DNA of 64,000 bases from assembly GCA_963662965.1 (NCBI GenBank), contig OY759970.1:4960001-5024000 (forward strand), given 5' to 3'. Below are positions 49,156 through 57,499 of the stretch, one piece after another. The DNA is from DTWD01 sp963662965. Lineage in GTDB: Bacteria; Acidobacteriota; Vicinamibacteria; Vicinamibacterales; UBA8438. Below the pieces are notes generated by a model that was not told the origin of the DNA, searched no databases, and saw nothing but the letters and a program-made list of their open reading frames with translations. The first letter of the stretch is position 1, and each line of letters begins with the position of its first letter. The position numbers and the translations under genes are program-made.

Positions 49156-49767
49156 TCAGCGGGCCTCGCCCGGCAGTCCGTCGATGCCTGGCTCCAGCTG
49201 AGCGCCGAGGGTGTTCTGAAACATCGACAGCTGCGTGTAGTTGTTCCCGACGATCAACACGACCTCCCTCAGCTGACTCTCGGTATACCGCTGAGCGAGT
49301 GTGTTCCACGTCGTCTTGGAAACGAACCGGCTCGTGTGGAGCTCGTCGGCTGCGCTCAGGAGGGCCGCGTCGAAGTCGCTCCACCCTGCCGCGTCTGGAC
49401 CCACCGTGATTCGGCTGATCGCCTGTTCTGTGAGCCCGGCGTCTTGGCCCATGATGTTGTGTCGTCCCCAGATGTAGTCCCCCCGAGACAGCCATGCGGT
49501 GCGAAGGATAATCAGCTCCCGCTCGCGGGTCGGGATCGTGTGGTTCTGGACGAAGTTCCCCGTGTACGCCCAGTACTTCCGGCACGTGTCGTTGCTCTCG
49601 GGGCACAGCTGTCTCAGCGGACTCGCTCCTTGGGGATCGCCGGGCAGTGCGATACTCGGACCGGTGAGGCGGTCGAATGCCTCCACGCGTTCCTGTGCGC
49701 CGCCGACGAGCGGTGTGAGCAGTCCAATAATAAAAGACAAGCCGATCATCACGGTGAGCCGCTGCAT
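49156..49767 (-). CDS. Exported carboxymuconolactone decarboxylase-like protein
   Basis: 203 residues, signal peptide (TVMIGLSFIIGLLTPLVGGAQ). CMD fold: NHTIPTRERELIILRTAWLSRGDYIWGRHNIMGQDAGLTEQAISRIT, then DFDAALLSAADELHTSRFVSKTTWNTLAQRYTESQLREVVLIVGNNYTQLSMFQNTLGAQLEPG. No CxxC pair. The same DYIWGRH block with His occurs in many family members of unknown activity. ATG 49767 has GGGAGG eight bases upstream. It heads a two-gene operon with the PQQ dehydrogenase at 47341; a role in handling the same substrate is likely but unproven. Confidence 0.8.
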   Translation of the reverse strand: MQRLTVMIGLSFIIGLLTPLVGGAQERVEAFDRLTGPSIALPGDPQGASPLRQLCPESNDTCRKYWAYTGNFVQNHTIPTRERELIILRTAWLSRGDYIWGRHNIMGQDAGLTEQAISRITVGPDAAGWSDFDAALLSAADELHTSRFVSKTTWNTLAQRYTESQLREVVLIVGNNYTQLSMFQNTLGAQLEPGIDGLPGEAR

Positions 49768-49785
49768 CGGACACCTCCCTTTACA

Positions 49786-49940
49786 CGTAGATGATGAACT
49801 CCAGAAGTTTGTTCCAGCAGTGCCTCCAGGGCTTCGGCGATCTGCTTCGCAATCGGAAGGGCTTCGTCGAGGAGGATCGGACCTTGGGCGTTCCGGTCGG
49901 CCAGGGTGGGAGGCGGTCGCCGATGTTCAGGGCCATACGG
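49786..49940 (-). pseudogene. Serine/threonine kinase relic
   Basis: MALNIGDRL (near 49940), then, in another frame, PILLDEALPIAKQIAEALEALLEQ. Both are typical of the kinases with N-terminus MALxxGxRLGxYEI and the helix-E block LPLDEALPIAKQIAEALEAAHE. The catalytic loop is absent. Two blocks that are about 90 residues apart in intact kinases lie side by side. Confidence 0.6.
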
Positions 49941-50011
49941 TTATGAGATTGGCCCGCTCACGGCGATCATAGCGAGAGGCACTATTCTCTCCCTTCACAC
50001 GTGCGGTTGCT

Positions 50012-50590
50012 TCAGGACTTGGCTCGACGAATGTGCTGGTCGAACGCGTCGCGGAATCCTGCCGCCAAGTCCAGCTGGCCGGAGGCCCCCGCGTACGCGA
50101 TCTGACCCTCTCGGTCGACGAGGACGACGCGGCCACCTTCGACCGCGTACCCGCGCTTGACCGGGTCGTCAGGCCCGTCAATCAAACACGGAATCTCGGT
50201 ATCGAGTCGCGTCACGAGATTGTTGGCCTCGCGGAGCCGGGCCAACTCAGAGCTCGCGCCAGACTTCGCCCCGGTCCCACTACGCACGACGACCAACAAG
50301 AACTGCACTTGGTCCACGTGGTCGGCAGCGAGTCGCTCGATGGCTCGTTGGCCTTCAAAAATCGGCTTCCAGTCTGACACTGCAAAGATCAGCGCGACCT
50401 TCTTCTTCTCGCGGAAGTCGCTCAGCTTCACAGGCCGACAAAGCTCGCCCGCGTTCGACTTCGTGATGTTCCGTGTAACGAGCCCGAAGTCATAGAACCG
50501 GAGGGCCTTGAGCTCGAAATCCAGCGCGACCTCGGCGGTGGCGGCCGTCGCAACGAGCAGGACACTCACCGCAATCCATGTTGCACGCAT
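50012..50590 (-). CDS. Exported thioredoxin-fold (redoxin/deiodinase-like) protein
   Basis: 192 residues; signal peptide (TWIAVSVLLVATAATA). Thioredoxin-like order: VKLSDFREKKKVALIFAVSDWKPIFEGQRAIERLAADHVDQVQFLLVVVRSGTG, TRLDTEIPCLIDGPDDPVKRGYAVEGGRVVLVDREGQIAYAG. At the place of the catalytic CxxC or peroxiredoxin cysteine there is SDWKPIFE without cysteine, and the only nearby cysteines are in GELCRP and EIPCLID. A typical redox role is therefore doubtful. The likeness to iodothyronine-deiodinase-type proteins in environmental genomes is superficial. A lone gene transcribed away from the SoxC-like gene. Confidence 0.6.
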   Translation of the reverse strand: MRATWIAVSVLLVATAATAEVALDFELKALRFYDFGLVTRNITKSNAGELCRPVKLSDFREKKKVALIFAVSDWKPIFEGQRAIERLAADHVDQVQFLLVVVRSGTGAKSGASSELARLREANNLVTRLDTEIPCLIDGPDDPVKRGYAVEGGRVVLVDREGQIAYAGASGQLDLAAGFRDAFDQHIRRAKS

Positions 50591-50823
50591 GAATCCGAGC
50601 TGAACAACACGCCGACGCGTTGGAGCGAGCCATGGTCCTCCTTGAGCGGGAGAACGGAAGTTAAGCCGATTGCATTACTGATCCAGACCCGTTTCGCCGG
50701 ATCCACTAATTCCTGGTAGTGCGCTCGGTCTGTCCCGTCGGCCGCCGTGGCCCCGAGATTGCCGTATACTTTCGACCGTCGGAAAGCGATCTCCGGGTAA
50801 CGTCATCTGTGAAGGAGAGACCC

Positions 50824-52083
50824 ATGGGTTCAAAACGACCTGATCGAAGGGGATTCTTGAAAGGCGGCGCCGCATTGGCCGGTGGTTTGACCTTGGGAGC
50901 CGTGGAGCCGGCGCTCGGCCAGACAACAGCATCTGGCGGATTCATCAAGGGCAACGAAGAACTAGTGCTCTATGGCGAACGTTCTCGGCACGTGACGTCG
51001 GTACGCATGGCGCATCCGCCCGGTGGTAGGCCGTCGCCTGATGCATATGGGAAATATTTTCATATTGCGGCTCCGCTTCAGGATTCGGTGGGCACGATCA
51101 CGCCATCCTCGCTCCACTTTGTGGGGACCACCCGTGGCGCCTTCATTCCGGATATCGATCCCCGGGAACATCGTCTCATGATCCACGGCATGGTGGACCG
51201 TCCGCTGACCTTCACCATGGAGGACTTGAAGCGTCTCCCTTCCGAAACCCGTCCCCATTTCATCGAGTGTGCAGGGAACCGTTCGAGGCCCCAATATAAG
51301 ACAGTTCAGGAAACGCACGGAATGACCAGCTGCGCCGAATGGACCGGAGTACCCCTGTCTCTGCTGCTCAAGGAGGCTGGCGTAAAAGGCGGGGCGCCCT
51401 GGATCGTGTGTGAAGGGTCGGAGGAAGTGAAGGGCGCGTCGAGCATTCCGATGGCAAAAGCCATGGACGACTGTTTGGTGGCCTATGGCATGAACGGTGA
51501 AGCGGCGCGTCCCCAGAACGGATTTCCACTGCGGTTACTGGTTCCCGGTTTCGAAGGCATCTTCAACACGAAATATCTCAGGCGAATCAAGGTAGTGGAC
51601 CGGTACTACATGAATTACAACGACTACGGGCATCTTAATCGGCGTGATGACGAAGCAGGCGCTGCGCTGGGGATGTTGATCGGGCCGAAATCGGTCATCA
51701 CCTTTCCGTCTGGCGGACAGCAATTGCCCGACCGCGGATTCTACGAGGTTAGCGGCTTAGCCTGGTCAGGTGGGGGCGCCATTAGCAGGGTGGAGGTATC
51801 CACCGATGGCGGTCGACGGTGGGCGGACGCTGAGATTCGAGGGACGGCGCATCGCATGTCGCATACCCGGTTTAGCTATCAATGGACGTGGGACGGACAA
51901 GAGACCGAGCTGCTATCGCGCTGCACGGACGAAACGGGACAGGTTCAACCGACGCGAGCTCAGATCGCCGAGTTCTTCGGCGAGCGTGCGGATGATGAGT
52001 CATTCCGTGTGCGGGGCATGGACAATTCCGTCCAGCCGTGGAGGGTCGCAAGCGATGGGAGCGTGCACAATGCGATTACTTAG
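50824..52083 (+). CDS. soxC: SoxC-like molybdenum sulfite dehydrogenase subunit
   Basis: 419 residues. A twin-arginine signal (PDRRGFLKGGAALAGG) fits export of a protein folded around molybdopterin. Oxidoreductase molybdopterin-binding domain: REHRLMIHGMVDRPLTFTMEDLKRLPSETRPHFIECAGN, with C149 as the Mo ligand, then CAEWTGVPLSLLLKEAGV, GFPLRLLVPGFEGIFNTKYLRRIKVVDRYYM. The Mo-co dimerisation domain follows (YEVSGLAWSGGGAISRVEVSTDGGRRWADAEI, SYQWTWDGQETELLSRCTDETGQVQP). The pattern is SoxC rather than SorA, and a cytochrome c gene follows as in soxCD. The full Sox set (soxXYZAB) is not in the window. SoxCD-like pairs may act on other sulfur or inorganic substrates. ATG 50824 follows AAGGAGAG. 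Confidence 0.85.
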   Translation: MGSKRPDRRGFLKGGAALAGGLTLGAVEPALGQTTASGGFIKGNEELVLYGERSRHVTSVRMAHPPGGRPSPDAYGKYFHIAAPLQDSVGTITPSSLHFVGTTRGAFIPDIDPREHRLMIHGMVDRPLTFTMEDLKRLPSETRPHFIECAGNRSRPQYKTVQETHGMTSCAEWTGVPLSLLLKEAGVKGGAPWIVCEGSEEVKGASSIPMAKAMDDCLVAYGMNGEAARPQNGFPLRLLVPGFEGIFNTKYLRRIKVVDRYYMNYNDYGHLNRRDDEAGAALGMLIGPKSVITFPSGGQQLPDRGFYEVSGLAWSGGGAISRVEVSTDGGRRWADAEIRGTAHRMSHTRFSYQWTWDGQETELLSRCTDETGQVQPTRAQIAEFFGERADDESFRVRGMDNSVQPWRVASDGSVHNAIT

Positions 52084-52630
52084 GCTTCTCGCGTTTCTCA
52101 TGTTCCTGGGGGGCACCGCGGTGGCGCAGTCGCCCACGTATGGTGTGGGAAGGACCCCGAGCGCAGAAGAAATCCGTGCCTGGGATATCTCCATCAGTCC
52201 TACGGGAGAGGAACTTCCACCGGGGCGCGGAACCTCCAAGGAAGGCGAGCTAGTCTATCGGCGGCAATGCGCGGTATGCCATGGGGCGGAAGGGCAAGGG
52301 GCCGGCGCTCCCAAGTTGGTAAAACCCAACGCGGAACCCAATGTCGACCCCTGGGACTTGGGGCGAATACTGCCGATCCGCGCGCCGTACGCGACGGTGG
52401 TCTGGGACTACATCAATCGCGGCATGCCCCTCAATAGAGAGGGAACCCTCACCGCCGATGAGGTCTACGCGCTGACGGCCTACCTGCTCTACGTCAACGA
52501 CGTCATCCCGGAGGACAAGGTACTCGACGCCCAGAGTCTGCCACAGGTGAAGATGCCAAACCGTGATGCCTTCGCTCCCCTACCGGACTGGAAGCCCGGG
52601 ACGCCAAGGCTTAAAGGCTACCCCTACTAG
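52070..52630 (+). CDS. SoxD-like cytochrome c
   Basis: 186 residues, signal peptide (RLLRLLAFLMFLGGTAVAQ). One haem c site QCAVCHGAEGQGAGAP (C67, C70, H71) with a methionine ligand candidate in YINRGMPLNREGTLTADEVYALTAYLLYVNDVI. Proline-rich C-terminal tail. The start overlaps the end of the SoxC-like gene by 14 bases, and GGAG lies eight bases before ATG 52070, so translation is coupled. The likely role is electron acceptor of the molybdenum subunit in the periplasm. It is shorter than the classical two-haem SoxD. Confidence 0.8.
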   Translation: MRLLRLLAFLMFLGGTAVAQSPTYGVGRTPSAEEIRAWDISISPTGEELPPGRGTSKEGELVYRRQCAVCHGAEGQGAGAPKLVKPNAEPNVDPWDLGRILPIRAPYATVVWDYINRGMPLNREGTLTADEVYALTAYLLYVNDVIPEDKVLDAQSLPQVKMPNRDAFAPLPDWKPGTPRLKGYPY

Positions 52631-52935
52631 TGGCCCAGTCCCTCTTATAGAGGATGGCCATCCGCCGACGACGGACGGCGCGAGTGCCGAATCGAGACAC
52701 CGGCCGCGCCGCCGCTCAGGCCGCCTGCCGTTTCCGCGCGACTCGCCGTTCCACAACGTATCCGTTCCCGTGAGCGCGAGCACGACTCCAGCAGCGTTGC
52801 TGCGCCACGATACAGGCGCATGATGATCGCGCGAGACGATCGCTAATCGCCTCAAGGGCGACGACTTCAAGCAGCTCCAAGCGGCGGTCGAGTTGCGGGG
52901 TGAAACCGAAGGCAGGTCGTCGGAAGGAGGAGCAG

Positions 52936-54039
52936 ATGCTGACCCGCAGGCACTTCATTGGGGATACGGCGAGCGCGATGGCGGGAATGGTGGTCGTGGG
53001 CGGCGGTGTCGGAGAGGTGACGACCACCGGGGTGCAACCCGCGAGTACGGGAGAGCGCCGGCAAGTTGTCGTGGGCGGACGCCGGGTCAAGACGGTGGAC
53101 GTGCACTCGCACTGCGAGATTCCAGGGATCAGTGAGATGATGGGAGGCGCCCCGTCGGAAAATCGTGCGCTCATCATCGGCCCGGACCGTCTGCGAGAAA
53201 TGGATGCACGGGGGATCGACGTCGAGGTTCTCAGCATCAATCCGTTTTGGTACGCCGTCGATCGGGATCTCGCCCTCAGACTGATCAGAGCGCAGAACGA
53301 AGGCCTCGCGGACATCTGCGCGGCCTACCCCGATCGATTCGTGGGGCTCGCCACGGTGGCGTTGCAGCATCCAGATCTCGCGGCCGAGCAGTTGGAGGAA
53401 GGGGTCAAGACACTCGGGTTGCGGGGCGGCTCAGTCGGGGCGAGCGTCGGGAGCGAGGAGTTGGCCTCCCGAAGGTTCGACCCATTCTGGGCCAAGGCCG
53501 AGGAGTTGGACGTGCCGATCTTCCTCCATCCGCAGGGCGTGCCGGAACTGGAAGCCCGGCTGCAAGGGAACGGCATGCTCGGGAACGTGATCGGGAATCC
53601 GCTGGCGACAACGATCGCGCTTTCGCACCTGATATTCGAGGGCACGCTGGATCGATTCCCGCGACTCACGCTCTGCGCGGCGCACGGAGGGGGCTACCTG
53701 CCGTCGTACGCCGACCGGTCAGATTACGGGTGTGGCACCCGTCCCGAGCAATGCACCACGACGCTCAACAAGCGGCCCACGGAGTATTTGAAGCAGCTCT
53801 ATTTCGATTCCCTGGTCTTCACGAGCGAGGCCCTGCGTCATCTAGTTGCGGTGTATGGTGCGAGCCAAATCGTGATTGGAACCGACTACCCGTTTCCGTG
53901 GACGGCAACCCCAGGTGATGCGAGGCTGCCACGCTTTCTGGCAGTGGAGCACGTCCTCGACACGCCGGGGTTGAGCGACGCCGACCGCGTCGCCATCCTC
54001 GGGGGCAACGCCGCCAACTTGTTCAACATTCCGGTGTAG
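52936..54039 (+). CDS. Amidohydrolase (ACMSD-type TIM-barrel metal enzyme)
   Basis: 367 residues with a Tat-like N-terminus (TRRHFIGDTASAMAGMVVVGGG), so possibly exported. The metal site follows the amidohydrolase-2 order: DVHSHCEI (H57, H59), then VPIFLHPQG (His), CAAHGGGYLPSY (His) and VIGTDYPFPW (Asp). Members are non-oxidative decarboxylases or hydrolases of small acids (ACMSD, gamma-resorcylate and related). The ALQHPDLAAEQLEEGVKTLGLRGGSVG block is typical of that group. ATG 52936 follows AAGGAGGAG. It lies 300 bases after the cytochrome c gene; the spacer holds words shared with 3440-3475 but no gene. Confidence 0.85.
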   Translation: MLTRRHFIGDTASAMAGMVVVGGGVGEVTTTGVQPASTGERRQVVVGGRRVKTVDVHSHCEIPGISEMMGGAPSENRALIIGPDRLREMDARGIDVEVLSINPFWYAVDRDLALRLIRAQNEGLADICAAYPDRFVGLATVALQHPDLAAEQLEEGVKTLGLRGGSVGASVGSEELASRRFDPFWAKAEELDVPIFLHPQGVPELEARLQGNGMLGNVIGNPLATTIALSHLIFEGTLDRFPRLTLCAAHGGGYLPSYADRSDYGCGTRPEQCTTTLNKRPTEYLKQLYFDSLVFTSEALRHLVAVYGASQIVIGTDYPFPWTATPGDARLPRFLAVEHVLDTPGLSDADRVAILGGNAANLFNIPV

Positions 54040-54044
54040 TTACC

Positions 54045-54345
54045 GGACCGGCCCGCGCTGTCTCAGCTCTTCGAACCAGTTCTGGACGACCACAATCTGG
54101 TTTTGCGCCGACGCCTCAGGCTCTGGCTTGATTACGAGGAACCGTTGGCCGTCCGCCGTGACATCGTAGCGAGCGCCGTCCGCCAGATTCTCTCAGACGG
54201 CGGTAAGGGACATCTGGTTAGATTGCCGGTGTTACTCCGCGCCCTGATAGACGCGTTTCACGATACACCTGGCCCATGCCCCCCTCGCCGATGGGGGCGG
54301 TCACGTCGTAGTGGCCGAGGCGGTCGCCAATGTTGAGGGTCAAGC
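54045..54345 (-). pseudogene. Serine/threonine kinase with only its two ends left
   Basis: Near 54340-54250 the minus strand reads LTLNIGDRLGHYDVTAPIGE GGMGQVYRETR (N-terminus with glycine loop). Near 54210-54045 it reads RYDVTADGQRFLVIKPEPEA…QNQIVVVQNWFEELRQRGPVR-stop (C-terminal end of the beta-propeller-type kinases). About 700 to 800 residues in between are deleted, and the two parts are in different frames. Confidence 0.7.
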
Positions 54346-54346
54346 C

Positions 54347-54769
54347 TTAACTCCAGCGATGCAATAGTTCGCCGTCGCCGACCAGGTGTCGAATCACATC
54401 GACGACATCGATCGCCAGCGACAGACCGACGATGATCAAATAGGCCTGGACCCACTTTGTGAACAGAGTCCCGCGAACGAGTGCTCGCCGACGACTCCAC
54501 ATCCACAGGTAAACAGGGGTCCAGTAGACAAGATGGGCGAGTCCGAGCAGCCGCACGTAACCGACCTGACTATAGAGCCAGGTCATGATCATCGTGGCAA
54601 CAATTGCGCTTGCCACCACCGCGATTGGCTCGGGCCGGACGACCCATCGCCCGTTGTCGTGCCCAACGACGAAGGCCAGGGCCGTGATGTGTGCCGCGCT
54701 CAGAACGAGAATCCATCCTTGCAACCACGCTGGTTCAGTCCCGATGGCATCGCCGAGAGTCGCGGGCAT
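54347..54769 (-). CDS. Four-helix membrane protein; 5' end separated by a transposon
   Basis: 140 residues from ATG 54769: PATLGDAIGTEPAWLQGWILVLSAAHITALAFVVGHDNGRW, EPIAVVASAIVATMIMTWLYSQVGYVRLLGLAHLVYWTPVYLWMW, FTKWVQAYLIIVGLSLAIDVVDVIRHLVGDGELLHRWS. Four membrane helices, family not recognised. The original start was probably ATG 56209-56207 (GAGG six bases upstream), giving MDPAMPATLGD…. The 1,414-bp element sits between, but the duplicated 14 bases (GACCCCGCGATGCC) keep the second Met and its frame. The gene could still be made from that Met if a promoter in the element or beyond is read. Confidence 0.55.
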   Translation of the reverse strand: MPATLGDAIGTEPAWLQGWILVLSAAHITALAFVVGHDNGRWVVRPEPIAVVASAIVATMIMTWLYSQVGYVRLLGLAHLVYWTPVYLWMWSRRRALVRGTLFTKWVQAYLIIVGLSLAIDVVDVIRHLVGDGELLHRWS

Positions 54770-54813
54770 CGCGGGGTCTGTACCGCACCCGGTTTCTTGG
54801 ACACACGTTTGCG

Positions 54814-55716
54814 CTACGCGGCATGGCGTAGCTCGTATTGCTCGCGCGCTTCGAGTGGCGTGCGATACGCCAGCTTTTCGAGGCGCCAGCACTGGTTGTC
54901 GCGTTCGACGAACGCAGCGACGGCGGCGCGCACGTCGGCGAGGGTGTGAAAGACCCGGCCGTAGATCGCTTGCTCCTTGAGCGTGCGATTCCAGCGCTCG
55001 ACGACCCCGTTGGTTTCCGGCTCTTCGAGGAAGCCGAAGCTGGGGTGGATGCCCCAGTAGCGGACCTGGTTGAGGAAGTGGTCTGACAGATACTGGCTGC
55101 CGTGGTCCATCCGTAGCGCCAAGCCGCGGGCCACGTCCGCCTCGACCGAGCCGTCGCGTCGCCCGAGCCCTTGCGCGATCGGCTCGAGGGCGGCAAAACG
55201 GCTCCCCACCTTGCACACATGCCAGCCCACGCACTCGGCGTTCCAGTGGTCCACCGCCGCGAAGGTCCAGACCCAGCCGTCCTCCACGGTGAACACCCGT
55301 ACGCCGTCGGTGCCCCACATCACCTGAGGCGCCGAAGTGACAATCGTCCCGTCGTGCGCTTTCGGGTCACCCTGCCGCCCGCGGTGGGGTGAGAGCAGCC
55401 CCTGCGCGCGCATCACACGCAACACCCGCGTCCGGGACACGCGGATCCCGTCGAGAATCCGCAGCCGCGCGTGGACCTTGCGATGGCCCTCGCCCTGGAA
55501 CGGTGACCGGGTCAGGTCGCTGCGAATGGCCGCCAAAAGCTGCGCATCCGACAGCGCGGGCGTCGGCCCGCGGCGCGCCGGGCCAGCACCCCGCTTTCGG
55601 CACTGCGCACGCGCCCGCCGCGCGTAGAGCGCCGAGCGCGACCTCTCCCACGTCCGACACACCCGTTCGAGACCATAGCGCCGCCCCGTGGTCGCGGAGG
55701 TCGTTGCGCTCATCAT
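54814..55716 (-). CDS. DDE transposase OrfB of the 1,414-bp element
   Basis: 300 residues. N-terminal block RYGLERVCRTWERSRSALYARRAR and the helix-turn-helix SPFQGEGHRKVHARLRILDGIRVSRTRVLRVMRAQGLLSPHR. Catalytic core with D in QVMWGTDGVRVFTVEDGW, D in LRMDHGSQYLS and E in ETNGVVERWNRTLKEQ. It overlaps orfA by ATGA and lies in the -1 frame. All motifs are intact, so this copy may be active. Confidence 0.85.
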   Translation of the reverse strand: MMSATTSATTGRRYGLERVCRTWERSRSALYARRARAQCRKRGAGPARRGPTPALSDAQLLAAIRSDLTRSPFQGEGHRKVHARLRILDGIRVSRTRVLRVMRAQGLLSPHRGRQGDPKAHDGTIVTSAPQVMWGTDGVRVFTVEDGWVWTFAAVDHWNAECVGWHVCKVGSRFAALEPIAQGLGRRDGSVEADVARGLALRMDHGSQYLSDHFLNQVRYWGIHPSFGFLEEPETNGVVERWNRTLKEQAIYGRVFHTLADVRAAVAAFVERDNQCWRLEKLAYRTPLEAREQYELRHAA

Positions 55717-56147
55717 CGCGACCTCCGCGTCGCCAAAGGGAGGCGACGCTCCGCCGCGCGGGCACGCGCCCGCAGCAGTTCGTTCTCCATCGACAGTGCC
55801 CCAATGTGTCGCTTGGCGGCATCCAGCACTGCGGCTACCGGTTCACCGGCCTGCTCCTTCAGCCCGAGTTCGAGACCGGCCAACGCCCGCGCCTTCCACT
55901 CCTCCAGCCGATAGATCTCCACCCCGACTGCACGCGAGACCGCGTCGAGTGACTCGCCGCACAGCAGCCGCAGCACCACGTCCCGCTTCCGGCTCGCACT
56001 CCACCGCTGCCCGGGCGCCAAGGCCCGGGCCCCAGCCGCCGCAGCGTCGGCGCCGACTCCGGTCGCCCTTCGGGCTCCCTCCGTCCGCGCCGACCCAGCT
56101 CCCTGCACCCTCCTCGACTGAACCATTCCCGCTACCTCCTTGGACAT
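55713..56147 (-). CDS. OrfA of the 1,414-bp element
   Basis: 144 residues. An arginine/alanine-rich N-terminal half (GARRATGVGADAAAAGARALAPGQRW) is followed by SASRKRDVVLRLLCGESLDAVSRAVGVEIYRLEEWKARALAGLELGLKEQAG and a leucine-rich coil (LDAAKRHIGALSMENELLRARARAAERR). Longer than usual IS3 OrfA. Start by ATG 56147. Confidence 0.8.
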   Translation of the reverse strand: MSKEVAGMVQSRRVQGAGSARTEGARRATGVGADAAAAGARALAPGQRWSASRKRDVVLRLLCGESLDAVSRAVGVEIYRLEEWKARALAGLELGLKEQAGEPVAAVLDAAKRHIGALSMENELLRARARAAERRLPLATRRSR

Positions 56148-56403
56148 CAGATTCTCCCTTAATCCGTGTCCAAGAAAACCGGGGGCGCAATAGGCATCGC
56201 GGGGTCCATCACAGCCTCACTCGTGAGCTAAGCCGCACGCCAACGCAGAACCGGCGGTCGGCACCTCCCATGGAATGGCTCAGGCTTGCCGAGATTATAA
56301 GCACGGGTCAAGCGATTCAGGCTCCAAGTCGGTTGAACCGATCGCCGTCCCACGCTAGTCTAGGGGGTCTCGGGTTTGTCGCAAAAGTGGGAGGAGAACC
56401 CTT

Positions 56404-57399
56404 GTGACCTGTCGCTATGCACGTCTAGTCGCGGTCGGCATTGCCATTACGGCGTTCAGTGTGCCGATCTGCGCGCAGCAGCGGGAAGTCGAGGGGGCCA
56501 ACGCGGTGCTGCCGTGGGCCTTCGTGCTCAACGACCCAGCGCCAGGGAACGCGGACGTGCCCGATCCCGACGAGATAGTGACCGTCCCCGGCTCCAGCGT
56601 GTCGATGTCGCGCTCGGCGATCAACATCGACAACGGCCCGCCCGACTGGCACCCGGACGGACACCCGCCCATGCCAGACCTGGTAGCCACCGGCGGCGGC
56701 GAAGGAGTGGTCGCATGCGGCTACTGCCACCTGCCGAACGGACAGGGCAAGCCGGAGAACGCCAGTCTCGCCGGGCAGCCCTACGAGTACATCGTGCAGC
56801 AGATGGCCGACTGGCGAAACGGCCTGCGCAAGACGGGCGAGCCGAGGATGGGCCCACCGTCTTTTATGGAGCGGATCGGCCTGGCCGCCACCGATGAGCA
56901 GGCTCGGGTGGCCGCGGAGTACTTCTCGTCGATTGACTTCAAGCCGTGGATTCGCGTGGTGGAGACCGACATGGTGCCCGAGACGCGGTTCGCCGGCTGG
57001 ATCCACAAGGTGATCGAGGGCGGCGGAATGGAGCCGATCGGCACGCGCGTGGTCGAGACGCCGGAGGATCTGCACCGCACCGAGCTGCGTGATGACGCCT
57101 CAAGCTTCATCGCCTACGTGCCCGCCGGCGCCGTCGCGCGAGGAGAGCATCTCGTGACGACTGGCGGAAACGGAAAGACGGAGACCTGCTCCGTCTGTCA
57201 CGGCCCCCAGTTGAGGGGCCTAGGCCCGGTGCCGGCGCTCGCGGGTCGGTCTCCTAGCTACATTGCACGCCAGCTCTACGACCTACAGTCGGGTGTGCGG
57301 AACGGCGCGTGGTCAGAACTCATGGAGGCGACCGTCGCAAACCTCACGATCGAGGACATCGTCAACATCGCGGCGTACACCGCAAGCATCGAACCGTAA
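56404..57399 (+). CDS. Exported di-haem cytochrome c
   Basis: 331 residues from GTG 56404 (GGAGGAGAACCCTT upstream). Signal peptide RYARLVAVGIAITAFSVPICAQ. Two class-I cytochrome domains: haem site 1 VVACGYCHLPNGQGKPENASLAGQP (C105, C108, H109) and haem site 2 TETCSVCHGPQLRGLGPVPALAGRSPSYIARQLYDLQSGVRNGAWSELM. Both have the LAGQ/LAGR-P-YI…Q..D repeat of c4/c554-type di-haem proteins. Methionine ligands are probably in GEPRMGPP and in SELMEATV. The PDWHPDGHPPMP stretch before the first domain is an added His-rich loop. A good candidate for the electron acceptor of the PQQ dehydrogenases in the region, by inference from compartment. Confidence 0.85.
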   Translation: MTCRYARLVAVGIAITAFSVPICAQQREVEGANAVLPWAFVLNDPAPGNADVPDPDEIVTVPGSSVSMSRSAINIDNGPPDWHPDGHPPMPDLVATGGGEGVVACGYCHLPNGQGKPENASLAGQPYEYIVQQMADWRNGLRKTGEPRMGPPSFMERIGLAATDEQARVAAEYFSSIDFKPWIRVVETDMVPETRFAGWIHKVIEGGGMEPIGTRVVETPEDLHRTELRDDASSFIAYVPAGAVARGEHLVTTGGNGKTETCSVCHGPQLRGLGPVPALAGRSPSYIARQLYDLQSGVRNGAWSELMEATVANLTIEDIVNIAAYTASIEP

Positions 57400-57499
57400 C
57401 GTTCACCGCATGACGCGTTGTATGAGCAGGCTCCTGCAGGGCATCGGATCGGTCGCCCCCGCGCGAACGCCCGCGTCGAGAAGCAGGGCCAGGGCGGCT

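Larger units (their letters stand above)
54779..56192 (-). mobile_element. IS3-like element, 1,414 bp, copy 1, with 14-bp direct repeats
   Basis: Ends TGTACCGCACCCGGTTTCTT at 54779 and, inverted, TATTGCGCCCCCGGTTTTCT ending at 56192. Both sides carry GGCATCGCGGGGTC (54765-54778 and 56193-56206). Carries orfA and orfB. Differs from copy 2 (61126-62539) at two bases noticed by eye (55106 and 55831). Confidence 0.9.

Noticed and set aside
54347..55318. A 323-residue fusion of transposon-derived and membrane sequence
   Set aside because: The N-terminal part is an out-of-frame reading of orfB. The true protein begins in the 14-bp repeat at 54769.
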